64,000 nucleotides of DNA from Psychrobacter pygoscelis (GCF_004335015.1 NZ_RQRU01000001.1:1140997-1204996); one strand, 5' to 3'. Positions 41,997 through 51,163 are shown, numbered from the stretch's first letter. The notes: generated from the letters alone by a model not told the origin. A program made the numbers and translations.

Positions 41997-42827
41997 TCAC
42001 AGTAGCGCCTCCAACAGCGCTTTTTGTAATTGCGGCTGCGCCATCTGCGGATCAAAGCGAGGTCTCGGTCCTTCTGGAATAAAGGCAGGCGTCAGGCTAT
42101 GCTCGCGGATTACATAGATCACATCGGCAAGCCGAATGGCTTCAATCGGATCGTGAGTGATTAAAAATACGGTCTTGTCTTGCAGCAACTTGACCGCTAG
42201 TGCTTGGAGTTCGAGCCGAGTGATGGCATCAAGCGCTGAGAATGGCTCATCCATTAGTACGATATCGGCATTGATCATTAGCGTGCGCGCAAGAGCGACC
42301 CGCTGGCGCTGACCGCCAGAGATTTCATAAGGTTTTTTGTTGGCATGATCACAAAGCCCGACGTCCTCAAGCAGAGCGCGGGCCTTGGCAGTGGTTTGCT
42401 TAGATCGGGTATGGTTTAAACGGTGGGGGAATTGAACATTTTCAAGCAGCGATAACCAAGGTAGCAAGGCATCTTTTTGCGCCATATAGGCAATTTTTGC
42501 AGTACCAGTATTATTATCAACCGAACCATTAACGCTGCCGTTAACTTTGCGATTAGTATTAGTACTGATACTGGTATTGGGACTCGCACTGCTGCTCGTG
42601 GTATCTGGCGGGGTTAATCCTGAGGCGGCTGGGCGCAGTACTATCTCACCACTTTGCAAAGCCCCATGATTTATCCCGGCGATAGCTTGCAAGAGTGTTG
42701 ATTTGCCGCAGCCAGAGCGGCCTAGCAGGCACGCCCACTGACCTGTCTCTACGCTAAGATCAAGCCCAGATAATAGAGGGCGCTTAGGATAAGATAGTGA
42801 AAAGTCGCTAATTTGAATGCTAATCAT
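41997..42827 (-). CDS. thiZ: Thiamine-precursor ABC transporter ATP-binding protein
   Basis: 276 residues. Walker A GRSGCGKST (36-44), Q-loop in AYMAQKDALLPW (Q117), signature ISGGQRQRV, Walker B VLMDEPFSALD and the H-loop FLITHD. Between Walker A and the Q-loop there is an Asn/Ser/Thr-rich insertion (about 66-110) that normal ThiZ or SsuB proteins lack. The ATG at 42827 overlaps the stop codon of a 20-codon leader ORF (ATGA), so translation is likely coupled. A TTG start upstream (42863) is possible but poor. Confidence 0.9.
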   Translation of the reverse strand: MISIQISDFSLSYPKRPLLSGLDLSVETGQWACLLGRSGCGKSTLLQAIAGINHGALQSGEIVLRPAASGLTPPDTTSSSASPNTSISTNTNRKVNGSVNGSVDNNTGTAKIAYMAQKDALLPWLSLLENVQFPHRLNHTRSKQTTAKARALLEDVGLCDHANKKPYEISGGQRQRVALARTLMINADIVLMDEPFSALDAITRLELQALAVKLLQDKTVFLITHDPIEAIRLADVIYVIREHSLTPAFIPEGPRPRFDPQMAQPQLQKALLEALL

Positions 42828-42886
42828 CGCGCTATTCCACGGGCACGAAAACGCCACGCGCAATAACGCATTGTAGTGCTGTTCAT
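42824..42886 (-). CDS. 20-residue leader peptide between TPP riboswitch and thiZ
   Basis: ATG at 42886 is preceded by AGGA with 7-base spacing, and the frame ends in TGA overlapping the thiZ ATG (ATGA). The ribosome binding site lies inside the 3' end of the TPP riboswitch. The peptide is Arg- and aromatic-rich (MNSTTMRYCAWRFRARGIAR). It has no known homologue. It may only serve to bring ribosomes to thiZ under riboswitch control. Confidence 0.55.
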   Translation of the reverse strand: MNSTTMRYCAWRFRARGIAR

Positions 42887-42887
42887 A

Positions 42888-43001
42888 CTTGTTTCCTACG
42901 TCAGTGCAAACTGCTTCAGGTTCACGGGTATGATCTCAGTCCCAATTCTCGATTGTTTCGATTGTTTGGCTTGCTGCAATCGCTTGGGACACCCCGACAA
43001 G
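42888..43001 (-). promoter_or_regulatory. TPP riboswitch (THI element) controlling the thi salvage operon
   Basis: On the minus strand the conserved parts appear in order: P1 5' strand CTTGT (43001-42997), GGGGTG, the pyrimidine-sensing CTGAGA (42939-42934), ACCC with GAACCTGA (pyrophosphate side, 42923-42916), GTAGGAA and P1 3' strand ACAAG (42892-42888). The AGGA of the last part is also the ribosome binding site of the leader ORF, so ligand binding should block translation initiation. Confidence 0.93.
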
Positions 43002-43233
43002 GTCTGGTTAATTATTACAGAATTATCACTTAAAAAGCGAGGTTTTTTTGAATCCTTTCTATTCCCTCGTGGTATTCGCCGTTATTTAGTACCACTTTTT
43101 GAGCATATCGCACCTATTAGCAGACGATTTCTTGGCGTATGCTGGGTTCGGTTTAGGCCTTCTTACTCTCTTGTCTCTGGCTTCGCTTAGTGGGTATTAA
43201 GGCTAAAAAGATTATAGTAGTAGTTTCAATTAT

Positions 43234-43268
43234 AAACCCTGCCTTATATCGAGCACAAAGCAGGGTTT
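43234..43268 (-). terminator. Hairpin after the phosphosulfolactate-synthase-like gene
   Basis: Perfect 9-bp stem AAACCCTGC/GCAGGGTTT with a 17-base loop. The T-rich side is better for plus-strand transcripts, so its efficiency for the leftward gene is uncertain. Confidence 0.5.
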
Positions 43269-43299
43269 ATTTTTATTTAAACTACTTTAATACTTGTCG

Positions 43300-44181
43300 T
43301 TAATAGTCACGGTGCGAAGTGATTCGAGCAAAGGTGCTCTTCATCCCCCAGATACCACGGCGCAGACACTCAAGCTGGACGATTTGACTGTGATCGATGA
43401 ACATATTGACATCGATACCATAGTTTTTGACATACCAGTCAAACACTTGTGGATCTGCGGCCTCAAACATAACGTTTTCCATACCGACTTCATTCATGAT
43501 TTTTGCCGCCACATCGGTACGCCAAGGATCTGCATTCTCAGTGATGCCTTCGGACTCAATCATAATCATAGACGCACCCGCATTAAGGCAAGCGTTGGCA
43601 GTGTCGATTAGGATCTGTGGATCGCGGGTGCCTTCGGCTTCAAGCTCCGCTTTGGTAGAGTCGCCGCCCGCGCCGAACTGAATCCCAATCTCAGGCTTGG
43701 CTTTCATGCCAGCCTTTTGCACCTTTTCGATCAGTCGCAGTAGGTCAGGAATGGCTAGCTGAATGAAGCCAGTCGATAACTCGATCATATCAAAGCCCAG
43801 CTTTTTACACTCAGCTATGTAGTCATCAATATGATTCGGCGCACGCACCAGAAGGTTTTCAATCCAGCCTCCAGTAGAGACATAGACACCATGATCATGG
43901 CAGATATTATTGAGCTTTTTGACATAGTCGGCAGGCATTAAAGAAAAAGAGCCTCCCGCAAACTTAAAACCATCAACGTGCTCGCCCATCCCTTCTAACA
44001 GCTCCTTGGTGTAAGTCGGGGTGACCATGGCATAGTACGGCCCACGGATCTCAGTGATAGACTTGGTTCGCGGTTTTGGTTCGCGGCCATTCATAGGAAC
44101 ATAAGGGAACGAACGATTTTTCCAGACTTCAGTCTGTTCTCTTTTCTGTTCTTGCGCATTATCTTGATTGTCATAACTCAT
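43300..44181 (-). CDS. Phosphosulfolactate synthase-like (ComA family) protein
   Basis: 293 residues from the ATG with AAGGAG upstream. ComA-family TIM-barrel: DGFKFAGGSFSLMP, VSTGGWIE, ELSTGF, KPEIGIQFGAGG and MIMIESEG match the family that adds sulfite to phosphoenolpyruvate. Similar genes in proteobacteria outside coenzyme M pathways have unclear products. About 35 residues of polar N-terminal extension. The next gene upstream in the same direction is MmgE/PrpD, 113 bp away; both may respond to Fur. Confidence 0.82.
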   Translation of the reverse strand: MSYDNQDNAQEQKREQTEVWKNRSFPYVPMNGREPKPRTKSITEIRGPYYAMVTPTYTKELLEGMGEHVDGFKFAGGSFSLMPADYVKKLNNICHDHGVYVSTGGWIENLLVRAPNHIDDYIAECKKLGFDMIELSTGFIQLAIPDLLRLIEKVQKAGMKAKPEIGIQFGAGGDSTKAELEAEGTRDPQILIDTANACLNAGASMIMIESEGITENADPWRTDVAAKIMNEVGMENVMFEAADPQVFDWYVKNYGIDVNMFIDHSQIVQLECLRRGIWGMKSTFARITSHRDY

Positions 44182-44293
44182 GGAAAACTCCTTGATGTTA
44201 GTCATATTAGACATTGATATGCCATTGATTGATGAGTGACACTTGGCGAATGACAGTTAATACTTGGCGCTGCACTTGCTAATGCAGCTGATA

Positions 44294-45691
44294 TTAACCT
44301 TGAAGATTACTCAGAATTTGCATCAGCTCACGCACCGTCACAGACTCTATATCCTTTATGGCTTCTATGATGCGTGTACGAACGGCTTGGCTGGTAAACG
44401 GTTCAGTTAGACCATTGAATTTGCTAATTACCGTCTCCCAACTCATCGGCCGCGTATTAAAGCCTTCATAGTCAGTCTTGGTAATCGCAAACTGCGTGCC
44501 GTCTTTGAGATAGACCGTCAGATCGGTACAGACCTCTTGCGGGAAGCGGTCGGTATAGGCCTGCTTAGGCCGCACCACAAAACGTTGCAACAGGTCTTGG
44601 ATATCATCTTTTAAGATACGCTCGGGATCATACTGTGCGGGCAACACATTGCCATCTAGCAAGGCCACCCCAACCATGTATTGCAGCGAGTGATCGGCCT
44701 CTTCTTTGGTACGGATTATGGTCTTGTCGCCTTCTTCACCGCCGCCAATGATGTGATAAGCCACATCGAAGATGTCGATCTCAATTTTTTCAATTTGCTC
44801 AGCGCTAAAGCCGTGAGCGGCTTGCAGCTCGAGGGCGCCCTCAATAGACGACTGCGAGTGGATCTCAGCGTTGTATTTTTTGATAATTGACTTACTTACG
44901 TTCTCAAGATCCTCTTGCGCCCAATCAATAGTAAAGTCTCCGGCAATAGCCTCTTTAAAGCCTTTATTGCCTTCAAATACCGCTTCTGGCCCTGTGATAC
45001 CGCGCATGGCGAGAAATGCTGCATGCGTACCAATAAAGCCAGTATTGGGATAAGCCAGTCCTTTCCAGTGCGAGAGTGCGCCTGTCCGGGTGACACGCAG
45101 CGCGTTATTGCAAGTGCCTGAGATGGCAATAGCGTTGGCGGTTTTGTCCGCATCGAATCCTAGGGCTTTTGCCACACCGGCCGCACTGGCATACGCCCCT
45201 TGGACAGTATGGTCAAAGCCTTTAGCGCGAACGGGTGCCTCATCGCACAGGCGACCCTGCACTTGATAGGCTACTGCCATTGCCGTCAGCAGCCCTTTGC
45301 CATCTAAGTCTGCGTACTCACCAGCTGCTAGTACTGCCCCAAGGTTGTCGCTTTGGTGACAGGTCTCCCCTTTGGCCAAGTAAGAATCCATAAAGTCGAG
45401 ATAGCGGGTTAGCGCGCCGTTGTACAGTGCTGCTCTATCTGGTGATGTTTTACCACCGCCGATCATCGTTGACAGTGGATTGCCGCCAAAATCTTCGATG
45501 TGGGTTCGCAGATACTGAATAGGCTCGCCTTCTAAAGCACCAATACCGACACCGATACTGTCTAAAAGGCGCTTTTTTAGCTCATCCTTGGCTTCTAATG
45601 ACATCACAGCGCTATCGGCCTGAACCACAAACTTGGCCAGTTGTTGAACCTCTGTAGGATAATTTTGACTCTGCTCACTGCTCGACTGCAT
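44294..45691 (-). CDS. MmgE/PrpD-family protein
   Basis: 465 residues. MmgE/PrpD fold covering 2-methylcitrate dehydratase and cis-aconitate/itaconate decarboxylase. The typical N-terminal LLDSIGVGIGALEG and YLDFMDSY, and the ISGTCNNALRVTRTGALSHWKG segment with lysine, are visible. Neighbouring genes are not those of the methylcitrate cycle, so the substrate is probably different. AAGGAG lies before the ATG. The promoter region shared with a divergent methyltransferase holds a Fur box. Confidence 0.85.
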   Translation of the reverse strand: MQSSSEQSQNYPTEVQQLAKFVVQADSAVMSLEAKDELKKRLLDSIGVGIGALEGEPIQYLRTHIEDFGGNPLSTMIGGGKTSPDRAALYNGALTRYLDFMDSYLAKGETCHQSDNLGAVLAAGEYADLDGKGLLTAMAVAYQVQGRLCDEAPVRAKGFDHTVQGAYASAAGVAKALGFDADKTANAIAISGTCNNALRVTRTGALSHWKGLAYPNTGFIGTHAAFLAMRGITGPEAVFEGNKGFKEAIAGDFTIDWAQEDLENVSKSIIKKYNAEIHSQSSIEGALELQAAHGFSAEQIEKIEIDIFDVAYHIIGGGEEGDKTIIRTKEEADHSLQYMVGVALLDGNVLPAQYDPERILKDDIQDLLQRFVVRPKQAYTDRFPQEVCTDLTVYLKDGTQFAITKTDYEGFNTRPMSWETVISKFNGLTEPFTSQAVRTRIIEAIKDIESVTVRELMQILSNLQG

Positions 45692-45788
45692 GACGGCTCC
45701 TTGTTAATTTGCTAAAAACTTGTCCCGTTAATAGGTTGAATAACTCAATTATTTAGAAAACTTTTGTCGAATCAATTTACATAATAAT

Positions 45789-45807
45789 GAAAATGATAAT
45801 CATTATC
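45789..45807. promoter_or_regulatory. Fur box
   Basis: GAAAATGATAATCATTATC matches the 19-bp Fur consensus GATAATGATAATCATTATC at 18 positions. It sits between the divergent MmgE/PrpD gene (start at 45691) and the methyltransferase gene (start at 45856), about 50-100 bp from each, where Fur-Fe could repress both. Confidence 0.85.
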
Positions 45808-45855
45808 AACTAAAAAATGATATAGTCACTATTTAGCGAAGTAATAGAGGCTCTT

Positions 45856-46527
45856 ATGTTGAATTTACCCAATGACGGCTTAAGCGCTGCGGACTTTGCG
45901 CGACCTGAGGGGCCTGTTGGTAGACAGCTAGCCAACCTCATGTATGAGAGTAATGAATCGATGATTTTTCATGCCGCTGATGTCTTAGCTATCCAGCCTG
46001 ACGATCAACTATTGGAGATAGGGCAAGCCAGCGGTCAGCATCTTTTTGAGTTGATGCAACGATATGAAGGAGTGACATATACTGGGGTCGAGCATGCCCA
46101 TACCATGCATCATTTATGTCTTAATAATGAGGCACTAACCCAGTTTAACTGCCAATTTATCAAGGTGGCAGCTTATAGCTACTTATTGCCATTTACAGAC
46201 AATCAGTTTGAAAAAATACTCACAGTGAATGTGATTTACTTTTACAGCCGAATCATGGCGGCGCTACAGGAGTATCGGCGCGTATTAAAGCCTGGAGGCT
46301 GCGTGGCGATTGCTTTTAAAGATATCCGCACGCTAGTGACAGCGCCGTTAGATTTCACCGGAATGATCATGTATGAGCCGTATACCATTCGTGAGCTACT
46401 CGTTGAGACCGGCTTTGTAGATATCGAAGTCAGCAGCTATTATGAACACAGCCCTAGAGCCGACGGTCATCATAATGAATGCTGCTATCATGTGGTAAAA
46501 GCATATAATAGTGACCGCTCTAATTAG
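45856..46527 (+). CDS. SAM-dependent methyltransferase
   Basis: 223 residues, class I methyltransferase fold. Motif I is LLEIGQASGQHL, with TYTGVE after it, LTVNVIYFYSR as motif III and LKPGGCVAIAF as the family motif after it. Substrate unknown. It is divergent from MmgE/PrpD with a Fur box 50 bp upstream, so iron limitation may induce it. Confidence 0.8.
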   Translation: MLNLPNDGLSAADFARPEGPVGRQLANLMYESNESMIFHAADVLAIQPDDQLLEIGQASGQHLFELMQRYEGVTYTGVEHAHTMHHLCLNNEALTQFNCQFIKVAAYSYLLPFTDNQFEKILTVNVIYFYSRIMAALQEYRRVLKPGGCVAIAFKDIRTLVTAPLDFTGMIMYEPYTIRELLVETGFVDIEVSSYYEHSPRADGHHNECCYHVVKAYNSDRSN

Positions 46528-47237
46528 GCTGTATAGCCATCTTAAGATACAGTCAATATTACGATCTGCCCCGCTTCTTTAATGGCGGCGGCTTAACGTA
46601 TTTTTTAACGGTCGTAACGCACTGCGCGTTATAAACACGTTTAAATTAGCAGCGTAAGATGAGGATCTTCATTGCCATGCTATAGTGTTCTTAGGATAGC
46701 TGATTTATACAGCGAGATTAATCAGTAACTTGCTAATTATAATCGGTACCTACAAGGCCATCTCTGAGTAACGGCTTTATGGTTACTTCACTATATTATC
46801 GTAACCACATCGCCCCGCCGCTTCCTTTTCAATCAAAGCTTCGCTACGCTATGACGTTATTAGCAAACGTTATGTTCTAAATATTTTTATACTAGGCTTA
46901 ACGCACCATTGAGCTGTCAAATCGTACCCGATACTCTCGTGCAATTGAATAAAAATGACGATACTCAGTTTGTAAAGGATATGCTCTTAATATCGATTCT
47001 AAATAACATAGAGTCGTTATACCATGCTGCACAACTGGTATAAATTGTTCTAGCTTACTGCGGACATGCCGGCAGAGGCTGCAAAAAAATCATCCCAGCA
47101 CCGCTGTATCATTTTTATAATGGTACTTACTCTATATTATTATTAGTAATACACGGACATTGATGACATTTATAACGTTGCTCATACCTCAATTGTTTAA
47201 CGTTTTCTCTCAAATAGAAACTCAGGATAATATATTT
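46528..47237. other. Intergenic region before the lytic transglycosylase gene
   Basis: About 710 bp. The last third holds copy A of a dispersed repeat (46996-47139). The rest is AT-rich without an ORF. The transglycosylase frame is open from 47160, but its signal peptide starts at 47238. Confidence 0.5.
46996..47139. repeat. Dispersed intergenic repeat, copy A
   Basis: About 140 bp aligned with 57303-57439. Shared blocks include CTAAATAA, GCACAACTGG, GAGGCTGCAAAAAA, TCATCCCAG, ACCGCTGTA and TTTTTATAAT in the same order. Both copies are intergenic and in the same direction. They differ by small substitutions and indels, so they are old copies. Confidence 0.8.
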
Positions 47238-48683
47238 ATGACTCTAAAAAACATTGCTATAACCTCGTTTAAAAAGCCACTGGCCAGTGCTGTAGGACTA
47301 GCCCTTAGTATTAGCATGGCTCATGCCGCCAGACCTCCAGCACCAGACTTATCCAATGCAGAGTTTCAGCAATGTCTAAACGGGCTAAAAAACTCTAGCA
47401 AATTTAGCGGTGTAGACAGCTATACCTTCAATAACTATCGTCCTAGCCAGCCTGATCCTAGTGTCATCTCTTCGCTCAATTACCAGCCAGAGTTCCAAAA
47501 AGACGTTTGGGACTACTTAGCTTCTTTAGTAGATAAAGAACGGGTCGAAGATGGCATTCGTGCCAAGCATCAATGGGCCGATACCCTGCGCCAGATTGAG
47601 GCGCGCTATGGCGTCAAAGCGGAGCACGTCCTTGGCGTTTGGGGCGTAGAGTCCAACTTCGGTCAGACATTGGGCAAAAAGCCATTGTTTGAATCATTGG
47701 CGACCTTGTCTTGCTTTGATCGTCGCCAGTCTTACTTTCAGGGCGAGTTCGCCAATGCGCTCAAAATTGTGCAGCAGGGTGACATTGCGCCAAGCGACAT
47801 GACCGGCTCTTGGGCGGGCGCCTTTGGTCAGACTCAGTTTATGCCCAGCACCTTTTTAGAGCTGGCCGTCGACTTTGATGGCGATGGTCGTCGCGACTTG
47901 GTTAATAGCGTTCCAGACGCCCTAGCCTCGACCGCCAACTTCTTGGACAAACGCGGCTATCGCACTGGTGAGCCATGGGGCTATGAAGTCAAAAAGCCAT
48001 CAGGATTTTGGGCAGCCAGCAATCGAAAAGACAAAAAGTCAATGAGCTATTGGCGTAGCAAAGGCTTTACCCTAGCTGATGGTCGCCCCTTACCTTATGA
48101 TCTTGACCAAGCCGGGCTTATTATGCCAGCCGGTGACAATGGTCCTGCATTTTTAGTGGGTAAAAACTTCGATACCTTCTACTCATACAATGCTTCAGAA
48201 AACTACGCGCTAGCCATCGCCCATTTGTCTGACCTTATCACTCGTGAAGACAGCAGTAAGACTGACTTTATTACTGCTTGGCCGACCGATGACCCCGGTA
48301 TTAGCCGTCAGCAAGCCAAAGATATCCAGCAAGCGTTATTGAATGCTGGCTACGATATCGGTGAAGTCGATGGCATTATTGGTGATAATACCCGCAAAGC
48401 CATTCAACAATATCAGACCAGTCGTGGTGTCTTCCCTGCTGATGGTCGTGCTGGTCAGAAGTTCTATCAGTTGATCATACAAAATGGGCAAAGCCAGCAA
48501 AGCGGTCAATATCGCCAACCAAGTAACGACTTCAATCGTCCTGTACCGCAGTACCAAGCACCTACGCCAGCCACGCGCCCTGATAATATGGCACGGCTGA
48601 TTGAATCCCAGCAAGGCTATCGCCGTGTGACGAATGCTGATGGAACGATTAGCTTGGTGCGTATAGATGATGGTGCTCAATAG
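47238..48683 (+). CDS. Lytic murein transglycosylase (MltB family) with peptidoglycan-binding domain
   Basis: 481 residues. A signal peptide ends at AHA (residues 28-30). The SLT2/MltB domain carries the catalytic Glu E138 in GVWGVESNFG and the metal-like DFDGDGRRDL loop typical of MltB. A peptidoglycan-binding domain follows (about 385-435, IQQALLNAGYDIGEVDGIIG). Cleaves glycan strands to 1,6-anhydro products. No lipobox, so it is periplasmic rather than lipid-anchored. I chose the second ATG because it starts a good signal peptide. Confidence 0.92.
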   Translation: MTLKNIAITSFKKPLASAVGLALSISMAHAARPPAPDLSNAEFQQCLNGLKNSSKFSGVDSYTFNNYRPSQPDPSVISSLNYQPEFQKDVWDYLASLVDKERVEDGIRAKHQWADTLRQIEARYGVKAEHVLGVWGVESNFGQTLGKKPLFESLATLSCFDRRQSYFQGEFANALKIVQQGDIAPSDMTGSWAGAFGQTQFMPSTFLELAVDFDGDGRRDLVNSVPDALASTANFLDKRGYRTGEPWGYEVKKPSGFWAASNRKDKKSMSYWRSKGFTLADGRPLPYDLDQAGLIMPAGDNGPAFLVGKNFDTFYSYNASENYALAIAHLSDLITREDSSKTDFITAWPTDDPGISRQQAKDIQQALLNAGYDIGEVDGIIGDNTRKAIQQYQTSRGVFPADGRAGQKFYQLIIQNGQSQQSGQYRQPSNDFNRPVPQYQAPTPATRPDNMARLIESQQGYRRVTNADGTISLVRIDDGAQ

Positions 48684-49021
48684 TGAAGCCATCGAGGCTA
48701 AGCTTTAAGAATGAAGCCACTACTATTCTTAAGTGTGCTATGAATAATAGTCGCTCACTGGCTTAAGCTGCACCAATAGTCTGCAAAAAAGCCACCAAAC
48801 TATAAGCTTGGTGGCTTTTATTTGGCGAAGCTTATTATTGAACAGGCTAAGCTACTTAATAGGTTAAATTATTCAATATACCAAGTTACTCAACTGGCAA
48901 ATACATTTAGCCGGCTAAACAGCGAACTGTATTTACACTTAGACTTGCCTGCTATAAGCATGAGGCTTTAATCGACCCAGTAAGCTGTGGTTTCGCCATT
49001 AATTAAACGCTAGCAGTGCAG
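48684..49021. other. Spacer after the lytic transglycosylase
   Basis: About 340 bp between convergent genes. It holds a terminator at 48791-48819 and no ORF. Confidence 0.45.
48791..48819 (+). terminator. Terminator after the lytic transglycosylase gene
   Basis: 8-bp stem GCCACCAA/TTGGTGGC with A before and T after, so it can work in both directions. Confidence 0.88.
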
Positions 49022-49318
49022 TTAAACAAATGGTGGTGGATTAAGCTTACCATTATCACCATCCCAGTTTTCACGAGCTTTTTCGTCTAAATCAGCTGGC
49101 GTTTTTGGTTCCCACTTACCATTTTCTTTCCAGTTTTTATCACCCCAGTCGTCCTCTTTTTCATCATCCCACTTTTTGTAGGCAGCACTTGGGTCAATAC
49201 CACGGCGCTTCATATCAGCGACCTGCTCTTCTAAAGTGTGAAACTGATCGGCTTCGTGCATGGTGTTTTCTAGATCATCGATTTCGTGTTTAAGTGCTTC
49301 GCTTTTTGGAGTGCTCAT
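49022..49318 (-). CDS. Hypothetical acidic soluble protein
   Basis: 98 residues, not recognised. It is rich in Asp, Glu, Lys and Trp with the sequence WDDEKEDDWGDKNWKENGKW in the middle, no membrane segment and no signal peptide. The first half (about 1-50) looks like an amphipathic helix with heptads (LKHEIDDLENTM). The ATG at 49318 has AAGGAG 6 bases upstream, so it is translated. Confidence 0.75.
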   Translation of the reverse strand: MSTPKSEALKHEIDDLENTMHEADQFHTLEEQVADMKRRGIDPSAAYKKWDDEKEDDWGDKNWKENGKWEPKTPADLDEKARENWDGDNGKLNPPPFV

Positions 49319-49715
49319 GATTGGCTCCTTACCTGTCATCACGTTAGTTCAAGTGTGGTTATAACAGTATTTACTGTCATTATCTCTAGCTACTACTACC
49401 TTATAATGCCTTTCTTAACGTATTAATAGCCTCTAAATACAGAGGACTAACGGCTCATAAGCTAGATTTAGTACTGAGAACCATACCGATTTAATGACCT
49501 ATAGTGAAGCAAATATACGGCGATGACGCAAAGGTAAATTTGTAAGAATAGCGTTTATGCAAAGTAGTTTAGGTTAAAAATAATGACATTATCTTTAACT
49601 TTGTTTAAATGCTACTTATAAGCGGCTGTCTGCTAGGATAAGCAGACCTTTAGACAGCGGAGAGCTATTGATCGCTATAAATATAACCATAGCTAGCATT
49701 TTAGGTAAGGCAGGC
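49319..49715. other. Intergenic region
   Basis: About 400 bp. A 7-bp hairpin GTCTGCT/AGCAGAC (49628-49647) lies near the 3' end of the DUF4062 gene but has no T run. No ORF. Confidence 0.4.
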
Positions 49716-50810
49716 TTAGTCTTGTGCCGCGGTGAGAGTAAGGGCGATATCGTCGTTAACTTGCCAAAGCCTTCGTGATTGTAGGTAGGAGGTCGGTATC
49801 CGCCGAATCCAACCCATGTGCTCTAGCGTTTGCTGTACCCTTTTTATATCTAATGAGCTGACCTGACAGCGAGAGATGGCATGGACACGTGGTCTTTTTA
49901 GTTTGATATCTCGGTTCGCAGAGCCTGCGGCAAGATCGTTAAGGCAGCGCTGCAAGCCATAGTCACTAAATGGCATCGATAGATTTATCAGTGGTCTAAG
50001 TATTGCCTCCCAGCGCACATCTAACGTCATATTGACCTCACTAAGATTACCTTCTTCATAAGCATGCGCTGAATAATTCAAAGTAATCGTATCGTCTAAT
50101 GACACATCGTCCAATGACATATCGTCTATAGCGCCAATATTTGATTTCAGTAGATTATCGGCTGCGGGATATTTAGGGTCGATGGGGGTTGCCTCAAGCT
50201 CAAAGCGTATGGTTTCTGTCGGCTCATTGGTTTTAAATGCGTATGTCGTGGTATCAATACTGCTCATATTATTTACAGTATTGACTAGCGGATTTTGCTT
50301 GAGTGGGGTCACGGCCATCTTCGTCGTATCCGCAGCTTCTATACCTCGCACCCAGCCTAGTCTGGCGTGGTTGTTGGTCAGCTCAGCAAAGGCCTCCGCC
50401 AGCTGCCGTGACATCTCAAGCTGGCTATTAAAGTAGTAAAGCTGAGGGACTTGCTGCTCTATCACTTTGATAAAGTCAGCTCGCTTTTGATTCAAGCCAC
50501 TCTGAACGCTTGCCTGCGCCTTCACCAAGACTTGCATAGGTTTCTTTTTAGTTCTAGCATATGAATAGCTTAAGTGTAATTGACTGACCCCAGCACTATT
50601 ACACTCACCGTAGCTGTCCTCAATGACTATCAACACATAATCACAGCGCTCAATACAGCGGTGACTATAAGCTAAGGCTTGCTGTTTATTCGTCAGCAGA
50701 TCAAAAGTCAAAAATGCTTTTTTTTCAAAAAATAACACAAGGCTATCATGAAGCTCGGCCGCCATATTTTGAGAGCAAGCAACATGAATATGATATTGAC
50801 GATTCAGCAC
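49716..50810 (-). CDS. DUF4062 (TIR-like) domain protein
   Basis: 364 residues. The first about 100 residues resemble DUF4062, a TIR-like fold: CIERCDYVLIVIEDSYGECNSAG then LHLSYSYARTKKKPMQVLV. These match its core strand-helix pattern (CDYxxxIxxxxYG and SYxYAxxxxKP). The middle is a Ser/Thr/Asp-rich linker and the C-terminal about 100 residues (RPLINLSMPFSDYGL onward) look helical, possibly winged-helix with ISRCQVSSLDIKRVQQTLEHMGWIRR. Cytoplasmic. Function unknown; DUF4062 often occurs in signalling or defence proteins. Confidence 0.65.
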   Translation of the reverse strand: MLNRQYHIHVACSQNMAAELHDSLVLFFEKKAFLTFDLLTNKQQALAYSHRCIERCDYVLIVIEDSYGECNSAGVSQLHLSYSYARTKKKPMQVLVKAQASVQSGLNQKRADFIKVIEQQVPQLYYFNSQLEMSRQLAEAFAELTNNHARLGWVRGIEAADTTKMAVTPLKQNPLVNTVNNMSSIDTTTYAFKTNEPTETIRFELEATPIDPKYPAADNLLKSNIGAIDDMSLDDVSLDDTITLNYSAHAYEEGNLSEVNMTLDVRWEAILRPLINLSMPFSDYGLQRCLNDLAAGSANRDIKLKRPRVHAISRCQVSSLDIKRVQQTLEHMGWIRRIPTSYLQSRRLWQVNDDIALTLTAAQD

Positions 50811-51163
50811 CTAACTAGCGTCCTATAGATTGAGTAAATGTCACATTGATCTAATCATACTTTTCTAACTTCATTGTCTAACGAGATCGGCTCAACAACG
50901 CCGACCATCTTTCTTAATTGTTATTATAATAATTAACTTTAACCGCCCAAAACCTTACTCAGCGTCAGAGGATAGTTGATAACAGTACAGACTATAACAA
51001 GCGGCATGATAAGGCAGAATGGCTAGATTTAAGCCTGTTTAGTAAAGAATTAAGCCTACAATGTACATGCAAAGTATTCTAACAAATTACAGGCGCAAAT
51101 AATTAAATAATCTAGACTTTTAACTGCCAACTTAAAGGTAATTAGTGGCCGCTAATTTGTACT
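50811..51163. other. Spacer between the DUF4062 gene and murI
   Basis: About 350 bp, AT-rich, no ORF or clear terminator recognised. Confidence 0.35.

Noticed and set aside
42876..43190. 104-codon plus-strand frame
   Set aside because: It runs antisense through the TPP riboswitch; its sequence is explained by the riboswitch on the minus strand.
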